A stretch of 64,000 nucleotides of DNA from Flaviramulus_B aquimarinus (GTDB lineage: Bacteria > Bacteroidota > Bacteroidia > Flavobacteriales > Flavobacteriaceae), in assembly GCF_039543205.1 (NCBI RefSeq), contig NZ_BAABJH010000001.1, positions 620,001 through 684,000 of the forward strand, read 5' to 3'. Below the pieces are notes generated by a model. It searched no databases, was not told the DNA's origin, and saw nothing but the letters and a program-made list of their open reading frames with translations. The position numbers were made by a program, and so were the translations under genes. Below, one piece after another: positions 52,476 to 61,637 of the stretch. The first letter of the stretch is position 1; the number at the start of each line of letters is the position of its first letter.

Positions 52476-54070
52476 TTAAAGAATGTTTCATAATTTTTAC
52501 CTTCTAAAATAAGGCGTTTTCTTTTTACAAAATAAGAACTAAAAACACTTCTTGTGCTATCTATAAATGTACTTTTAAGTCCTGAAATATGAGCTATACT
52601 ATGCCATAAATCGTCTGTCATATACTTTCTGTTTTCATCATAAAAGTAATCTTTTGGATATGCAAACTGATTGCTGTACCACATAACCAATGGTATTTTA
52701 AAAGTATTTTTAGTTGGTCTATCTTCTAAGTGGCCATAAAAATTTTCATCTTGAAATACTTCCTCACCATGATCTGAAAAATACATGAGATAACTATTTG
52801 TATTTTTCTTTTTTATCTTTTGCAATACATCATTAACAATAAAATCTGAATACCTTATAGCATTATCGTAGCTATTAATTTTTTTAAAAGCCGTGTCATC
52901 ATTAAATTGTGTTTGTGGTTTATCATTAAAAATATTAAACGCATTTGGATACCTGTTTTCATATGAAAAATGAGCTCCTATTAGGTGCAAAAAAATAATT
53001 TTATGAGGCGCTTTATCATTTAATGCTTCATCAACTTTATTTAACAATTCTCCGTCATGCTTTAAATTATTCATTACGGCTTCCTTAGAATTGAAGAATT
53101 TTGACTGTGCTTGATCTGCTACTCTTGCTAAAGCACTACTTGGATTAAATGCTGGACTGTGATTAGATATCCAAAAAGTTTTAAATCCTGATTTATTAAA
53201 AAAAGTAGTAATTGGTAAGGCCAAAACTTTTTTTGGGTTTTCATAATTACCAAGAGTTAATGCTTTACTTAAAGAATGAAATGTAGATGTACTCGGACTT
53301 ATTACATTTTTGTATACGCTTAAACTATCCTTATTCTTATACAAAAGTGGTGTTGTTTCCCTATAATAACCATATAATTGCATATGAGCCGACGTAACCG
53401 ATTCTCCAATAAGTACAATAAATGTATTATTTAAATTGCTATTTATATTTTTAGATAGATTCGTGTTTGAGTCAATTTCAGCATTAAAATCATCAATATA
53501 CTGTGTGTCTTTATAATTTAATATCAATGAACGGGAAACCAAATAAGGTAAGTTATGATCTACTAATTTAGTTAGCTTAAATCCCAATAAAAAAAGAAAG
53601 ACGATAGTTCCCAACTTAAATAAATTATATCGTCTAAATTGATATTTTGGTATAAAATTTACAAGGCTATTTGTAATCGATTTTAATTTTAATAAAGGAA
53701 TAAAAAACAATATCGTAGCAATCACAAAGTGTGCATTCGTATATTCTTTTACAAACTCTGTTATCTCATCAGGGTTAGTATTTAAAAAAACAAAAAAAGA
53801 AGATGGCCCAAAATGTATTTTAAAATTCAAATACATTATTGTTTCAAACCAGAACATAAAGCAAGTAAAGATTACAAGAAGTCCATAAAACACTCGTTTT
53901 AAAGCATTATTATTTATAAGGCTAACTATAAAAGCTATTAATACAGTAAAAAATAAGTTTTCAATGATATTTAAGAATCTATATAAAGAAAAAAAATGAA
54001 AAGATCCTTCTAGTAAAAATTCTAAAATTGACCAATAGACAAAAACCAATAAATAAATTTTATTTTTCAA
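52472..54070 (-). CDS. Phosphoethanolamine transferase-like membrane sulfatase-family protein
   Basis: A 532-residue membrane enzyme of the EptA/alkaline phosphatase superfamily. Five hydrophobic segments occupy the first 165 residues or so; a periplasmic catalytic domain follows. Metal and nucleophile motifs are visible: GESVTSAHMQLYGY (Glu ligand near residue 223), SPSTSTFHSL (Thr nucleophile region), HLIGAHFSYENRYP, and YFSDHGEEVF (Asp-His ligands). Family members add phosphoethanolamine to lipid A or glycans. The start is TTG at 54070, inside the end of the flippase gene (11-base overlap). With the glycosyltransferases, it probably decorates the same surface glycan. Confidence 0.88.
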   Translation of the reverse strand: MKNKIYLLVFVYWSILEFLLEGSFHFFSLYRFLNIIENLFFTVLIAFIVSLINNNALKRVFYGLLVIFTCFMFWFETIMYLNFKIHFGPSSFFVFLNTNPDEITEFVKEYTNAHFVIATILFFIPLLKLKSITNSLVNFIPKYQFRRYNLFKLGTIVFLFLLGFKLTKLVDHNLPYLVSRSLILNYKDTQYIDDFNAEIDSNTNLSKNINSNLNNTFIVLIGESVTSAHMQLYGYYRETTPLLYKNKDSLSVYKNVISPSTSTFHSLSKALTLGNYENPKKVLALPITTFFNKSGFKTFWISNHSPAFNPSSALARVADQAQSKFFNSKEAVMNNLKHDGELLNKVDEALNDKAPHKIIFLHLIGAHFSYENRYPNAFNIFNDKPQTQFNDDTAFKKINSYDNAIRYSDFIVNDVLQKIKKKNTNSYLMYFSDHGEEVFQDENFYGHLEDRPTKNTFKIPLVMWYSNQFAYPKDYFYDENRKYMTDDLWHSIAHISGLKSTFIDSTRSVFSSYFVKRKRLILEGKNYETFFK

Positions 54071-55364
54071 CTTTAATATTCGCTTTGGTTAATAATGACT
54101 TTCTAAATATAAATAACATCAACATAAAATATAAAACATAACTTATGGCATGACCAATTACGGCACCTTTAATTTCAAATCTATCAATAAAATAAGTACT
54201 GAAAAAATAAACAGCGGTAACATAGAATAATTCTCCAAATAAATACCAAAACAACATCTTTTTAGCTTGCATTTGATAGGCAATTGCAAATGATGCTATT
54301 TTAAAAAAATCTCCAATTAGCTGCCAAAAAAACAACTCTTGTGTTGGAAGAAATTCTTGAGTTAAAGTAATCCTGACAATCCAATACCTAAATATATAGA
54401 TAACAATAAAACCCAAAACTACTAAGGGTAAAATAGTTTTGTAAAATTGAACTATCAAGCTTTTAAACCCTTCGTCCGTTTGATTTTGCGATAATTTAGG
54501 CAATAAATACAATGAAAAAAGACTCATTACAAACACAAGATAGTATTGCGATATCTTAATCATAGCTTCCCAATAGCCAGCCTCTTTAAGTCCAATATTA
54601 TCAATAATGTAATTCTTGACTATAACATGTACTATAGGTATTGTTAAAGCTGTAAAAATAGCCATAATAACAAATGATGATAACCCGGTAAAATATACTT
54701 TAGAAATACTTGAAACAGAAATATTACTAAAAATCATTTTAATATCCTTAACCCAAAAAAGCGTTATAAAAAATAAAATAGACGGAACAGATACAATAGC
54801 TATAATTGCACCTTCTAAATTATAAAAATAAAGTAAAATTACAACGACTACAACATTTACAATATAACCAATGGTATTAATAATTATAATACTTTTATAA
54901 CGACCCAAACCATTAATTATTGACAAAATAAATGTGTTTAAAGTAAATAAAGGAAGTACATAAGCCAATATGTTAATCGCGTAGCTATAACTATTAATTC
55001 CAAAAATCAAAACACTAAAATATTTAGAGAAAACAACTAAAGTTAAGGATACTAAAAAGGTAAATACTGCTACTAAAAAAAAAGAAGTGGAAATTATTTT
55101 TTTAAGTGCTAGGTTATCATTTTTATTTTCGGCAGTATATTTAACTACTCCGTTTTGCGACCCGCTCATTGAAATTCCCTGACAACTTAACAAAAAGCTT
55201 CTTAAGTTACCTGTTAGAGCCATACCCTGCGGAAATAAAAAATAAGCAATGGCTTTTGATAAAATAAAACCTGAAATTAATCTAAAAAAAATGCTTAAAG
55301 AATTAAAAGATGCTACCTTAAGTAGCATATTCTTGTTAAGACCTTGTTTTATTTTTTTTATCAT
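54060..55364 (-). CDS. O-antigen flippase (Wzx-like), copy 1
   Basis: A 434-residue polytopic membrane protein with about 12 hydrophobic segments, of the polysaccharide biosynthesis (MATE-like) flippase family. It probably moves lipid-linked oligosaccharides across the inner membrane. The N-terminal motif SKAIAYFLFPQGMALTGNLRSF and later DNIGLKEAGYWEAMIKISQY match the O-antigen translocase group. It overlaps the phosphoethanolamine transferase-like gene. It is clearly a paralog of the gene at 55429-56730 (see shared motifs GNLRSF and EAGYWEAM / DAGFWEAM). Confidence 0.92.
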   Translation of the reverse strand: MIKKIKQGLNKNMLLKVASFNSLSIFFRLISGFILSKAIAYFLFPQGMALTGNLRSFLLSCQGISMSGSQNGVVKYTAENKNDNLALKKIISTSFFLVAVFTFLVSLTLVVFSKYFSVLIFGINSYSYAINILAYVLPLFTLNTFILSIINGLGRYKSIIIINTIGYIVNVVVVVILLYFYNLEGAIIAIVSVPSILFFITLFWVKDIKMIFSNISVSSISKVYFTGLSSFVIMAIFTALTIPIVHVIVKNYIIDNIGLKEAGYWEAMIKISQYYLVFVMSLFSLYLLPKLSQNQTDEGFKSLIVQFYKTILPLVVLGFIVIYIFRYWIVRITLTQEFLPTQELFFWQLIGDFFKIASFAIAYQMQAKKMLFWYLFGELFYVTAVYFFSTYFIDRFEIKGAVIGHAISYVLYFMLMLFIFRKSLLTKANIKVEK

Positions 55365-55428
55365 TTAATGTAAAAATATCACTTATTTGATATTAAACTC
55401 ATCTAGATTTTTTTATAATTACAAAAAA

Positions 55429-56730
55429 CTATTTCTTTTCGCTATCTAAACCAAAAAGTGAACTTCCGAAAATAAGCAATATTATACCATAATACATAAC
55501 ATAACTCACAAAATGTGCAATAACGGCACCCTTAACATCATCATATAAATTTATAAAATAAACACTGGTCGCATATAAAATAATAATCAGAAAAGCTTCG
55601 GTTAATATATAATGCCAAAACATTTTTTTTGCCAAAAATTGATATGCTATCACTATGGCTAGCACCTTAACAAAATCGCCTAATAGTTGCCATAAGAACA
55701 AATCTTTTACGGGCAAGAATTCTTCAGAGAATACTGCTATGGTTATATAATGTCTTAATACATATATAATTAATAAACCGATTGCTAAAATAGGGACAAT
55801 GGTTTTATAAAAACTGAACACTTCCTTTTTAAAGGCCTTAGTATCATCTAATTCAGAAAATCTTGGCAAAAGATATAGAGCTACAAAAGAACTTACAATT
55901 ATTAAATAATATTTGGATATTCGAGTCATGGCCTCCCAAAATCCAGCATCTTTATACCCAATATTTTCTATAATATATGATCGGATTGCAATGGCTATAA
56001 GCGGTAGCAAAACAGCAGTAAAAAGAGCCATTATAGAATAAGGACTCATTTTTTTAAACACATTAAAGCTTACATGGCTTAACTTTATAAGTGGCACTAA
56101 ACTACGTCTGTTAATGATTCCAACAAGTGTAATTAAAAATATTATTGACTCAGCAATAGCTACTGATATTAAAGCACCATCTATTTTATTTTGATAAATT
56201 AAAAGCAATGCTATTGAAACACTTAAAGCCTGACCAATGATATTAATAATAATAAGGATTTTATACTTTGAAAAACCATTCATTATAGAAAATGAAAACA
56301 TGTTTAAAGCATAAAAAGGAAGCACTATAGCAAAAACCTGAATAACGTAAGCATAATCGTTATAGGTTGGGAAAATGATATTATTAATCCATTCTGCTCT
56401 AAAATAACAAAAAAAAGACACAATAATAGTAGAAATAAAACCAACATAATATACTGTTGAAAGTGTTTTACTTAACTCTATAGTATTGTCTTTAAACTCT
56501 GAAATATATTTTACAGCACCTTTGTAAAAACCCAATATTGCTACGGTTTGAAAAGCACCAACAAAACTACGTAAGTTACCTATTAACGCTAATCCTACAG
56601 GGCCAACAAAAATGGCTATGGCTTTTGATGTTAATAATCCAGCAATTATTCTGGTTATTACTGATGCACTTTGTAATGAAGCTGTTTTAACTAAAACTTT
56701 ACTATTTATATAATCTATTAATTTTTTCAA
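55429..56730 (-). CDS. O-antigen flippase (Wzx-like), copy 2
   Basis: A 433-residue paralog of the neighbouring flippase, with the same segment layout, near-equal length and shared motifs (TSKAIAIFVGPVGLALIGNL, ENIGYKDAGFWEAMTRISKY, LWQLLGDFVKVLAIVIAYQ). The start is TTG at 56730; no ATG yields the full first segment. The two copies have diverged far enough to be an old duplication, so they may serve different lipid-linked units. It heads the leftward glycan unit, 64 bases before copy 1. Confidence 0.92.
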   Translation of the reverse strand: MKKLIDYINSKVLVKTASLQSASVITRIIAGLLTSKAIAIFVGPVGLALIGNLRSFVGAFQTVAILGFYKGAVKYISEFKDNTIELSKTLSTVYYVGFISTIIVSFFCYFRAEWINNIIFPTYNDYAYVIQVFAIVLPFYALNMFSFSIMNGFSKYKILIIINIIGQALSVSIALLLIYQNKIDGALISVAIAESIIFLITLVGIINRRSLVPLIKLSHVSFNVFKKMSPYSIMALFTAVLLPLIAIAIRSYIIENIGYKDAGFWEAMTRISKYYLIIVSSFVALYLLPRFSELDDTKAFKKEVFSFYKTIVPILAIGLLIIYVLRHYITIAVFSEEFLPVKDLFLWQLLGDFVKVLAIVIAYQFLAKKMFWHYILTEAFLIIILYATSVYFINLYDDVKGAVIAHFVSYVMYYGIILLIFGSSLFGLDSEKK

Positions 56731-56950
56731 TTAATATAGGTTTTCTTTACTCAACTAATATTAAACTTGTTTAAACTTTTTCAATTTTAAAATGGCGCAC
56801 ATATACTATAAACGCTGAAAATGACACAATATTCTTTTGTGATTTTTATAAAGGGTTCAAATATACAAAATGATTTATCGTTTCTAAGTGTTCTTTTAAA
56901 AGTATGTAAGAAATTATCGATTAATTTACCGAACAAAACACTTATTACAA

Positions 56951-57184
56951 TTACCCTTTTTTTTGGAGTAGGTAGTACAAATTAATGCTAAAAATAGCAA
57001 CATTAGTGATGATTATAGGTTTTGATTCAGGCTGAAGCATAACCCCATAAAGCACAAATAGTAAACATCCTAAGGAGTTTACTATTCGTAATTTATTGAC
57101 AGATTTCATTAAAAATGAAATTAAAACGGTTGCCATGGCTGCATAACCAACCCACTCTACCAATGAAACCCCTATGAATTCCAT
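56951..57184 (-). CDS. Small membrane protein, YgjV-like
   Basis: A 77-residue protein with three short hydrophobic segments (about 8-26, 32-50, 55-72). The pattern VEWVGYAAMATVLISFLMKS and NSLGCLLFVLYGVML is typical of the CBU_0592/YgjV-like small membrane family, whose function is unknown. It begins one base before the typA stop in the same direction, so co-translation with typA is likely. It ends well before the flippase region; 220 bases upstream of copy 2 contain no gene. Confidence 0.78.
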   Translation of the reverse strand: MEFIGVSLVEWVGYAAMATVLISFLMKSVNKLRIVNSLGCLLFVLYGVMLQPESKPIIITNVAIFSINLYYLLQKKG

Positions 57185-58984
57185 TTATATAGACTTGTTA
57201 CGTTTTCTTTCTACTTCTGTTAAATAGATTTTACGTAAGCGTAAAAAATTTGGCGTAACCTCAACATATTCATCTTTTTGAATATATTCTAAAGCTTCTT
57301 CTAGAGAAAATTTAATTGCTGGTACAATTTTAGCTTTATCATCGGCTCCTGAAGAGCGTACATTACTTAATTTTTTAGTTTTTGTTACATTAACTGTCAT
57401 ATCATCACCACGAGAGTTTTCGCCAATAACTTGACCTTCGTAAATATCCTCACCAGGATCAACAAAAAACTTTCCTCTATCTTGTAATTTATCAATTGAA
57501 TAAGGAATGGCTTGTCCTTTTTCCATAGATACTAAACTTCCATTTTGACGTTCTGGGATACCTCCTTTTAATGGTTGATATTCTTTAAAACGATGTGCCA
57601 TAATTGCTTCTCCAGCCGTAGCAGTAAGTAATTGGTTTCTTAAACCTATAATACCTCTAGACGGGATAATAAACTCACATACCATACGCTCGCCTTTGGC
57701 TTCCATACTTAGCATTTCACCTTTCCGCATGGTTACCATTTCAATAGCTTTACCAGAAACGGTTTCAGGTAAATCAATCGTCATTTCTTCTACGGGCTCA
57801 CATTTTACACCATCAATTTCTTTTATAATAACTTGTGGTTGACCGATTTGAAGTTCGTATCCTTCACGACGCATGGTTTCAATTAAAACTGATAAGTGTA
57901 ATACACCACGACCAAAAACCATAAATTTATCTGCACTATCGGTTTCTTCAACTCTAAGGGCTAAATTCTTTTCTAACTCTTTTGTTAAACGGTCTTTAAT
58001 ATGTCTGGATGTTACAAACTTTCCATCTTTTCCAAAGAAAGGTGAATCGTTAATGGTAAATAACATACTCATTGTAGGCTCATCAATAGCAATCGTTTTT
58101 AAACCTTCTGGGGTTTCCCAATCAGCAACAGTATCTCCAATTTCAAAACCTTCTAAGCCAACAATAGCACAAATATCGCCTGTTTGAACTTGGTCAACTT
58201 TTTTACGTCCTAAACCTTCAAAAACATGAAGTTCTTTTATTTTAGATTTTACTATGCTTTTATCTCGTTTTACCAATGATATGTTCTGTCCTACTTTTAA
58301 ATCGCCACGGGTTAAACGCCCGATTGCAATTCGTCCGGTAAATGATGAGAAATCTAAAGAGGTTATTAACATTTGTGTTGAACCTTCTTCAATTTTTGGA
58401 GCTGGAATATGCTCAATTACCATATCCAATAAAGGTTCAATATTTTCTGTTTCATTTTGCCAATCATCACTCATCCAGTTGTTTTTGGCGGAACCATACA
58501 CTGTTGGGAAATCTAATTGCCATTCTTCTGCACCTAATTCAAACATTAAATCAAATACTTTTTCATGTACCTCATCTGGTGTGCAATTTTCTTTATCAAC
58601 TTTGTTGACTACCACACATGGTTTCAACCCTAAGTCAATGGCTTTTTGAAGCACAAAACGCGTTTGAGGCATTGGGCCCTCAAAAGCATCAACTAATAAT
58701 AAAACACCATCAGCCATGTTTAAAACACGTTCTACTTCACCTCCAAAATCGGCGTGACCAGGAGTATCTATAATATTGATTTTAGTATCTTTATAAATAA
58801 CAGAAACGTTTTTCGAGGTTATCGTTATTCCCCTTTCACGTTCTAAATCGTTATTATCAAGAATTAAATCTCCTGTATTCTCATTTTCACGGAATAACTG
58901 ACAGTGATACATAATCTTATCAACCAAAGTAGTTTTACCATGATCTACGTGTGCAATAATTGCAATGTTTTTAATATTAGCCAT
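57185..58984 (-). CDS. typA: Translational GTPase TypA/BipA
   Basis: TypA is a ribosome-associated GTPase that helps ribosome assembly and stress adaptation. The 599 residues match the family. The G domain has IAHVDHGKTTLVDKI (G1), GITITSK (G2), DTPGHADFGGEVERV (G3), NKVDKE (G4) and the SAKN motif (G5). It is followed by an EF-Tu-like domain 2 (LDFSSFTGRIAIGRL), EF-G-like domains and the TypA C-terminal part with the GQ-rich segment QLLTATAGEAIM. The promoter is at 59008-59015. The small membrane gene follows within a base. Confidence 0.96.
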   Translation of the reverse strand: MANIKNIAIIAHVDHGKTTLVDKIMYHCQLFRENENTGDLILDNNDLERERGITITSKNVSVIYKDTKINIIDTPGHADFGGEVERVLNMADGVLLLVDAFEGPMPQTRFVLQKAIDLGLKPCVVVNKVDKENCTPDEVHEKVFDLMFELGAEEWQLDFPTVYGSAKNNWMSDDWQNETENIEPLLDMVIEHIPAPKIEEGSTQMLITSLDFSSFTGRIAIGRLTRGDLKVGQNISLVKRDKSIVKSKIKELHVFEGLGRKKVDQVQTGDICAIVGLEGFEIGDTVADWETPEGLKTIAIDEPTMSMLFTINDSPFFGKDGKFVTSRHIKDRLTKELEKNLALRVEETDSADKFMVFGRGVLHLSVLIETMRREGYELQIGQPQVIIKEIDGVKCEPVEEMTIDLPETVSGKAIEMVTMRKGEMLSMEAKGERMVCEFIIPSRGIIGLRNQLLTATAGEAIMAHRFKEYQPLKGGIPERQNGSLVSMEKGQAIPYSIDKLQDRGKFFVDPGEDIYEGQVIGENSRGDDMTVNVTKTKKLSNVRSSGADDKAKIVPAIKFSLEEALEYIQKDEYVEVTPNFLRLRKIYLTEVERKRNKSI

Positions 58985-59007
58985 AATAGTGCCTTATTTT
59001 AAGCGTG

Positions 59008-59015
59008 CAAAGGTA
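59008..59015 (-). promoter_or_regulatory. -7 element of typA
   Basis: On the minus strand TACCTTTG is a perfect TAnnTTTG element; transcription would start near 59002, about 18 bases before the ATG at 58984. No -33 TTTG is visible at the right distance. Confidence 0.5.
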
Positions 59016-59127
59016 CGTGTTATTTAGTTAATTATATGTTATAATTAAAGGGTTTTATACTTTTTGAATAAGGATTTCGTTAATTTTAGTAACTTCTATA
59101 CCCCTAGAACAGTTAAATAGCATAATT

Positions 59128-59487
59128 ATGTCCCTAATCAGTAAACACACCAAATTTATACCTTATCTTTATTTTATTGCCATTACCGCTTATTGGTTTA
59201 CCATAGTAAACAGAAGTGAAGGTATTAGCGCCTACCCGATTTTACTGTTTGGAATTCCTTTTTTATGGCAAATCATCAAACCCAATCATAGGTTAAATTT
59301 TACACTCGGAATAACTTTTGTTTGTATATCTTCTTATTTAATTTTAGCGTTTATTTGTGATATTCTTAAAATTATAGTGCTTTCTTATCCCATTAAACAG
59401 CTAATGATTTATGGAGGCTTGTTTGTTTTTGGAAATTTTGTAATGGCTTTATGGATAATAAGAAATAGTTTAAAAGAACATATTTAA
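59128..59487 (+). CDS. Small polytopic membrane protein of unknown function
   Basis: A 119-residue protein with about four hydrophobic segments (near 10-28, 36-50, 57-80 and 88-110). No motif is recognised; similar short four-helix proteins are widespread in Bacteroidota. It diverges from typA and lies 32 bases upstream of kdsA, but a -7 element for kdsA (59492) suggests they are transcribed independently. The call rests on length, hydrophobic pattern and an ATG start. Confidence 0.72.
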   Translation: MSLISKHTKFIPYLYFIAITAYWFTIVNRSEGISAYPILLFGIPFLWQIIKPNHRLNFTLGITFVCISSYLILAFICDILKIIVLSYPIKQLMIYGGLFVFGNFVMALWIIRNSLKEHI

Positions 59488-59491
59488 TACG

Positions 59492-59499
59492 TAACTTTG
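59492..59499 (+). promoter_or_regulatory. -7 element of kdsA
   Basis: TAACTTTG is a perfect TAnnTTTG element just after the preceding gene's stop. Transcription would begin near 59505, about 15 bases before the ATG at 59520. Confidence 0.5.
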
Positions 59500-59519
59500 T
59501 GGTCTAAATTTTGAAGCAA

Positions 59520-60338
59520 ATGAACCTTAATGACGTTCCGAAGTTAAAGCATACAAATTCTAATAATTTCTTTTTATTATGTGGGCCATGTGCCATTGAA
59601 AGTGAAGACATGGCATTACGTATTGCTGAAAAAGTAGTAAGAATTACCAATAAATTAGAGATTCCTTATGTTTTTAAAGGTAGTTTTAAAAAGGCTAATA
59701 GAAGTAGAATTGACAGTTTTACAGGAATTGGTGATGAAAAAGCTTTAAAAATTCTTAAAAAGGTTTCTGATACTTTTGATATTCCTACAGTTACCGATAT
59801 TCATGAAATTAGTGATGCCCATTTAGCTGCTCAATATGTTGATGTTTTACAAATCCCAGCATTTTTAGTACGCCAAACAGATTTAGTTGTTGCCGCTGCA
59901 AAAACGGGCAAAGTGGTAAACTTAAAAAAAGGACAATTTATGAGTCCGGAAGCCATGAAACATGCTGTACAGAAGGTAAAAGATACGGGTAGTAATAAAG
60001 CTTGGATAACAGACAGAGGTACTATGTTTGGCTATCAAGATATGGTTGTAGATTTTCGTGGTATCCCCACCATGCGCCAATATGCGCCCACGGTCTTAGA
60101 CGTCACTCACTCTTTACAACAACCTAATCAATCTGCTGGAGTTACTGGTGGGCGTCCCGATATGATTGAAACCATAGCTCGAGCTGGTATAGTAAACAAT
60201 GTAGATGGTTTATTTATTGAAACCCATTTTGACCCTGCAAATGCCAAAAGTGACGGTGCCAATATGCTTCATTTAGATAATTTAGAAAAATTGCTTACCA
60301 ATTTAGTAGCGATTAGAAAAATAGTTAACGGATTATAA
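59520..60338 (+). CDS. kdsA: 3-deoxy-8-phosphooctulonate synthase KdsA
   Basis: KdsA condenses arabinose-5-phosphate and phosphoenolpyruvate to make Kdo-8-phosphate for the lipopolysaccharide inner core. The 272-residue protein has the KdsA-specific FKGSFKKANRS motif (about 50-60), LLCGPCAIES near residue 20, and DVTHSLQQP. The frame is open to a TTG at 59511, but the ATG at 59520 is the better start. Its presence implies a Kdo-containing LPS in this organism and fits the nearby glycan genes. Confidence 0.96.
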   Translation: MNLNDVPKLKHTNSNNFFLLCGPCAIESEDMALRIAEKVVRITNKLEIPYVFKGSFKKANRSRIDSFTGIGDEKALKILKKVSDTFDIPTVTDIHEISDAHLAAQYVDVLQIPAFLVRQTDLVVAAAKTGKVVNLKKGQFMSPEAMKHAVQKVKDTGSNKAWITDRGTMFGYQDMVVDFRGIPTMRQYAPTVLDVTHSLQQPNQSAGVTGGRPDMIETIARAGIVNNVDGLFIETHFDPANAKSDGANMLHLDNLEKLLTNLVAIRKIVNGL

Positions 60339-60355
60339 GTTCCGAGTTCAAAAAA

Positions 60356-60739
60356 CTATTTATCGAGAAACCAGGCTTTTTTGCTTTTACTTAGCAACGT
60401 ATTTGCTGCTTGCAATAAGGCTACAAAATTCTCATGGTCCAAATCCTCTAAAGACTTTAATTGAATTGACCGCACTTGTTTACGTTTATTATCATTTTTT
60501 AAAATTGGAAAGTCTTTTTCAAGAAGAACACCTTGCACAAACGCAACATCGACATAATCTTTACCTTTTAAAATGTTTAGATAAATCATAGGTTTCTTTC
60601 CAATATTATAAAATGGGATTCTGTAACTATAACGCTCCTCTAATTCTGGTAATGTATTTAAAATAATACTTCGAACATAAAGCATTATAGATTGGAATGG
60701 CTCCTTTTGGTTTATAAAATATTCGTCAACGGGTTTCAC
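60356..60739 (-). CDS. DUF1801 domain protein
   Basis: A 127-residue protein of the DUF1801 (YdhG-like) fold. It shows VDEYFINQKEPFQSIMLYVRSII with YSYRIPFYNIGKKPMIYLN, and a mid-section VAFVQGVLL typical of the family. The function is unknown; some members sit near iron chaperone genes. It converges with kdsA and has no partner nearby. Confidence 0.9.
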   Translation of the reverse strand: MKPVDEYFINQKEPFQSIMLYVRSIILNTLPELEERYSYRIPFYNIGKKPMIYLNILKGKDYVDVAFVQGVLLEKDFPILKNDNKRKQVRSIQLKSLEDLDHENFVALLQAANTLLSKSKKAWFLDK

Positions 60740-60797
60740 TATTCAAAATAGATTTGATTATAAAAGTTAATATCTTTCAAAAGCTAAATAACAAGCA

Positions 60798-61580
60798 CTA
60801 ATCTGCTCTGTTTTTTATTTGAATTTTTCGAACAATATATGTCGCAGTATTTCTGGGAATAAATCGTGGTAATGCTGCTAAAAACTTATTAAATCCGCCA
60901 GGAATGGCATATGTTTTTCCTTTAAGCATAGCCTTATAACCATAAAGTGCAACTTCTTTGGCACAGGCCATATTGAATTTTATTTTGTTATCGCATATGT
61001 TTTCTGAAACGGTTTCTTGAAACGACGTTTTTGTTGGTCCTGGACACAAAGCGGTTACTGTAACTCCAGTACCTTTAAGTTCATTAGCAATAGCTTCGGA
61101 AAATGATAACATAAAACTTTTTGAAGCATAATAAATAGACATTAAAGGTCCTGGCTGAAAAGCTGCCAAGGATGACATATTTAAAATTTGACCTGAACCA
61201 CGTTTAATCATACCATCTAACACCAATTTAGTTAAATGAGTTGTTGTTATGATGTGTACATGTAACATAGCAGATTCGCGCTCCCAATCTGTTTTTGCAA
61301 ACGAACCAAATAAACCAAAACCTGCATTGTTTATTAATACATCTATTGGTGTATTATTGATATCATCTATAAGTTCTTTGGCTACATTTGGAAGACTTAA
61401 ATCTTTGGTTAAAGTAATAACCTCAACATTAAAATCATGTTCTACATCTATTTTAGTTTTTTCTAAATTTTCAGCGTCAACATCTACCAGTATTAACTTA
61501 TAAGCATCTTTAGCCAATAAAAGTGTTAACTCATAACCTAATCCTGATGCTGCTCCTGTTACTAAGGCCGTTTTAATAAT
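60798..61580 (-). CDS. Short-chain dehydrogenase/reductase lacking a canonical start codon
   Basis: An NAD(P)-dependent SDR enzyme of about 260 residues. The cofactor motif is complete as TALVTGAASGLGYEL (TGxxxGxG at residues 8-15), followed by DVDAENLEKTK, NNAGFGLFG, the catalytic Ser in NMSSLAAF and YYASK. The problem is the start: ATG, GTG and TTG are all absent upstream of the cofactor motif before the in-frame TAA at 61592-61590; the first TTG (61517) removes the motif. I place the start at ATT 61580 (protein I-I-K-T-A-L-V-T-G), with ATC or ATA at 61589 or 61586 possible. A promoter at 61602-61637 lies right upstream. Confidence 0.85.
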   Translation of the reverse strand: MIKTALVTGAASGLGYELTLLLAKDAYKLILVDVDAENLEKTKIDVEHDFNVEVITLTKDLSLPNVAKELIDDINNTPIDVLINNAGFGLFGSFAKTDWERESAMLHVHIITTTHLTKLVLDGMIKRGSGQILNMSSLAAFQPGPLMSIYYASKSFMLSFSEAIANELKGTGVTVTALCPGPTKTSFQETVSENICDNKIKFNMACAKEVALYGYKAMLKGKTYAIPGGFNKFLAALPRFIPRNTATYIVRKIQIKNRAD

Positions 61581-61601
61581 TAATATGATTTAAAATTATT
61601 A

Positions 61602-61637
61602 CAAAAATATTAGTTTCCATCTACATAATCTTGCAAA
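61602..61637 (-). promoter_or_regulatory. Promoter of the SDR gene
   Basis: On the minus strand TTTG (61637-61634), 24 bases, then TATTTTTG (61609-61602). Transcription would start near 61596, only a few bases before the candidate non-ATG start, so translation cannot begin far upstream. Confidence 0.55.

Noticed and set aside
61517..61517. TTG at 61517 as the start of the short-chain dehydrogenase
   Set aside because: It would remove the TGxxxGxG cofactor motif, which is encoded in frame just upstream.
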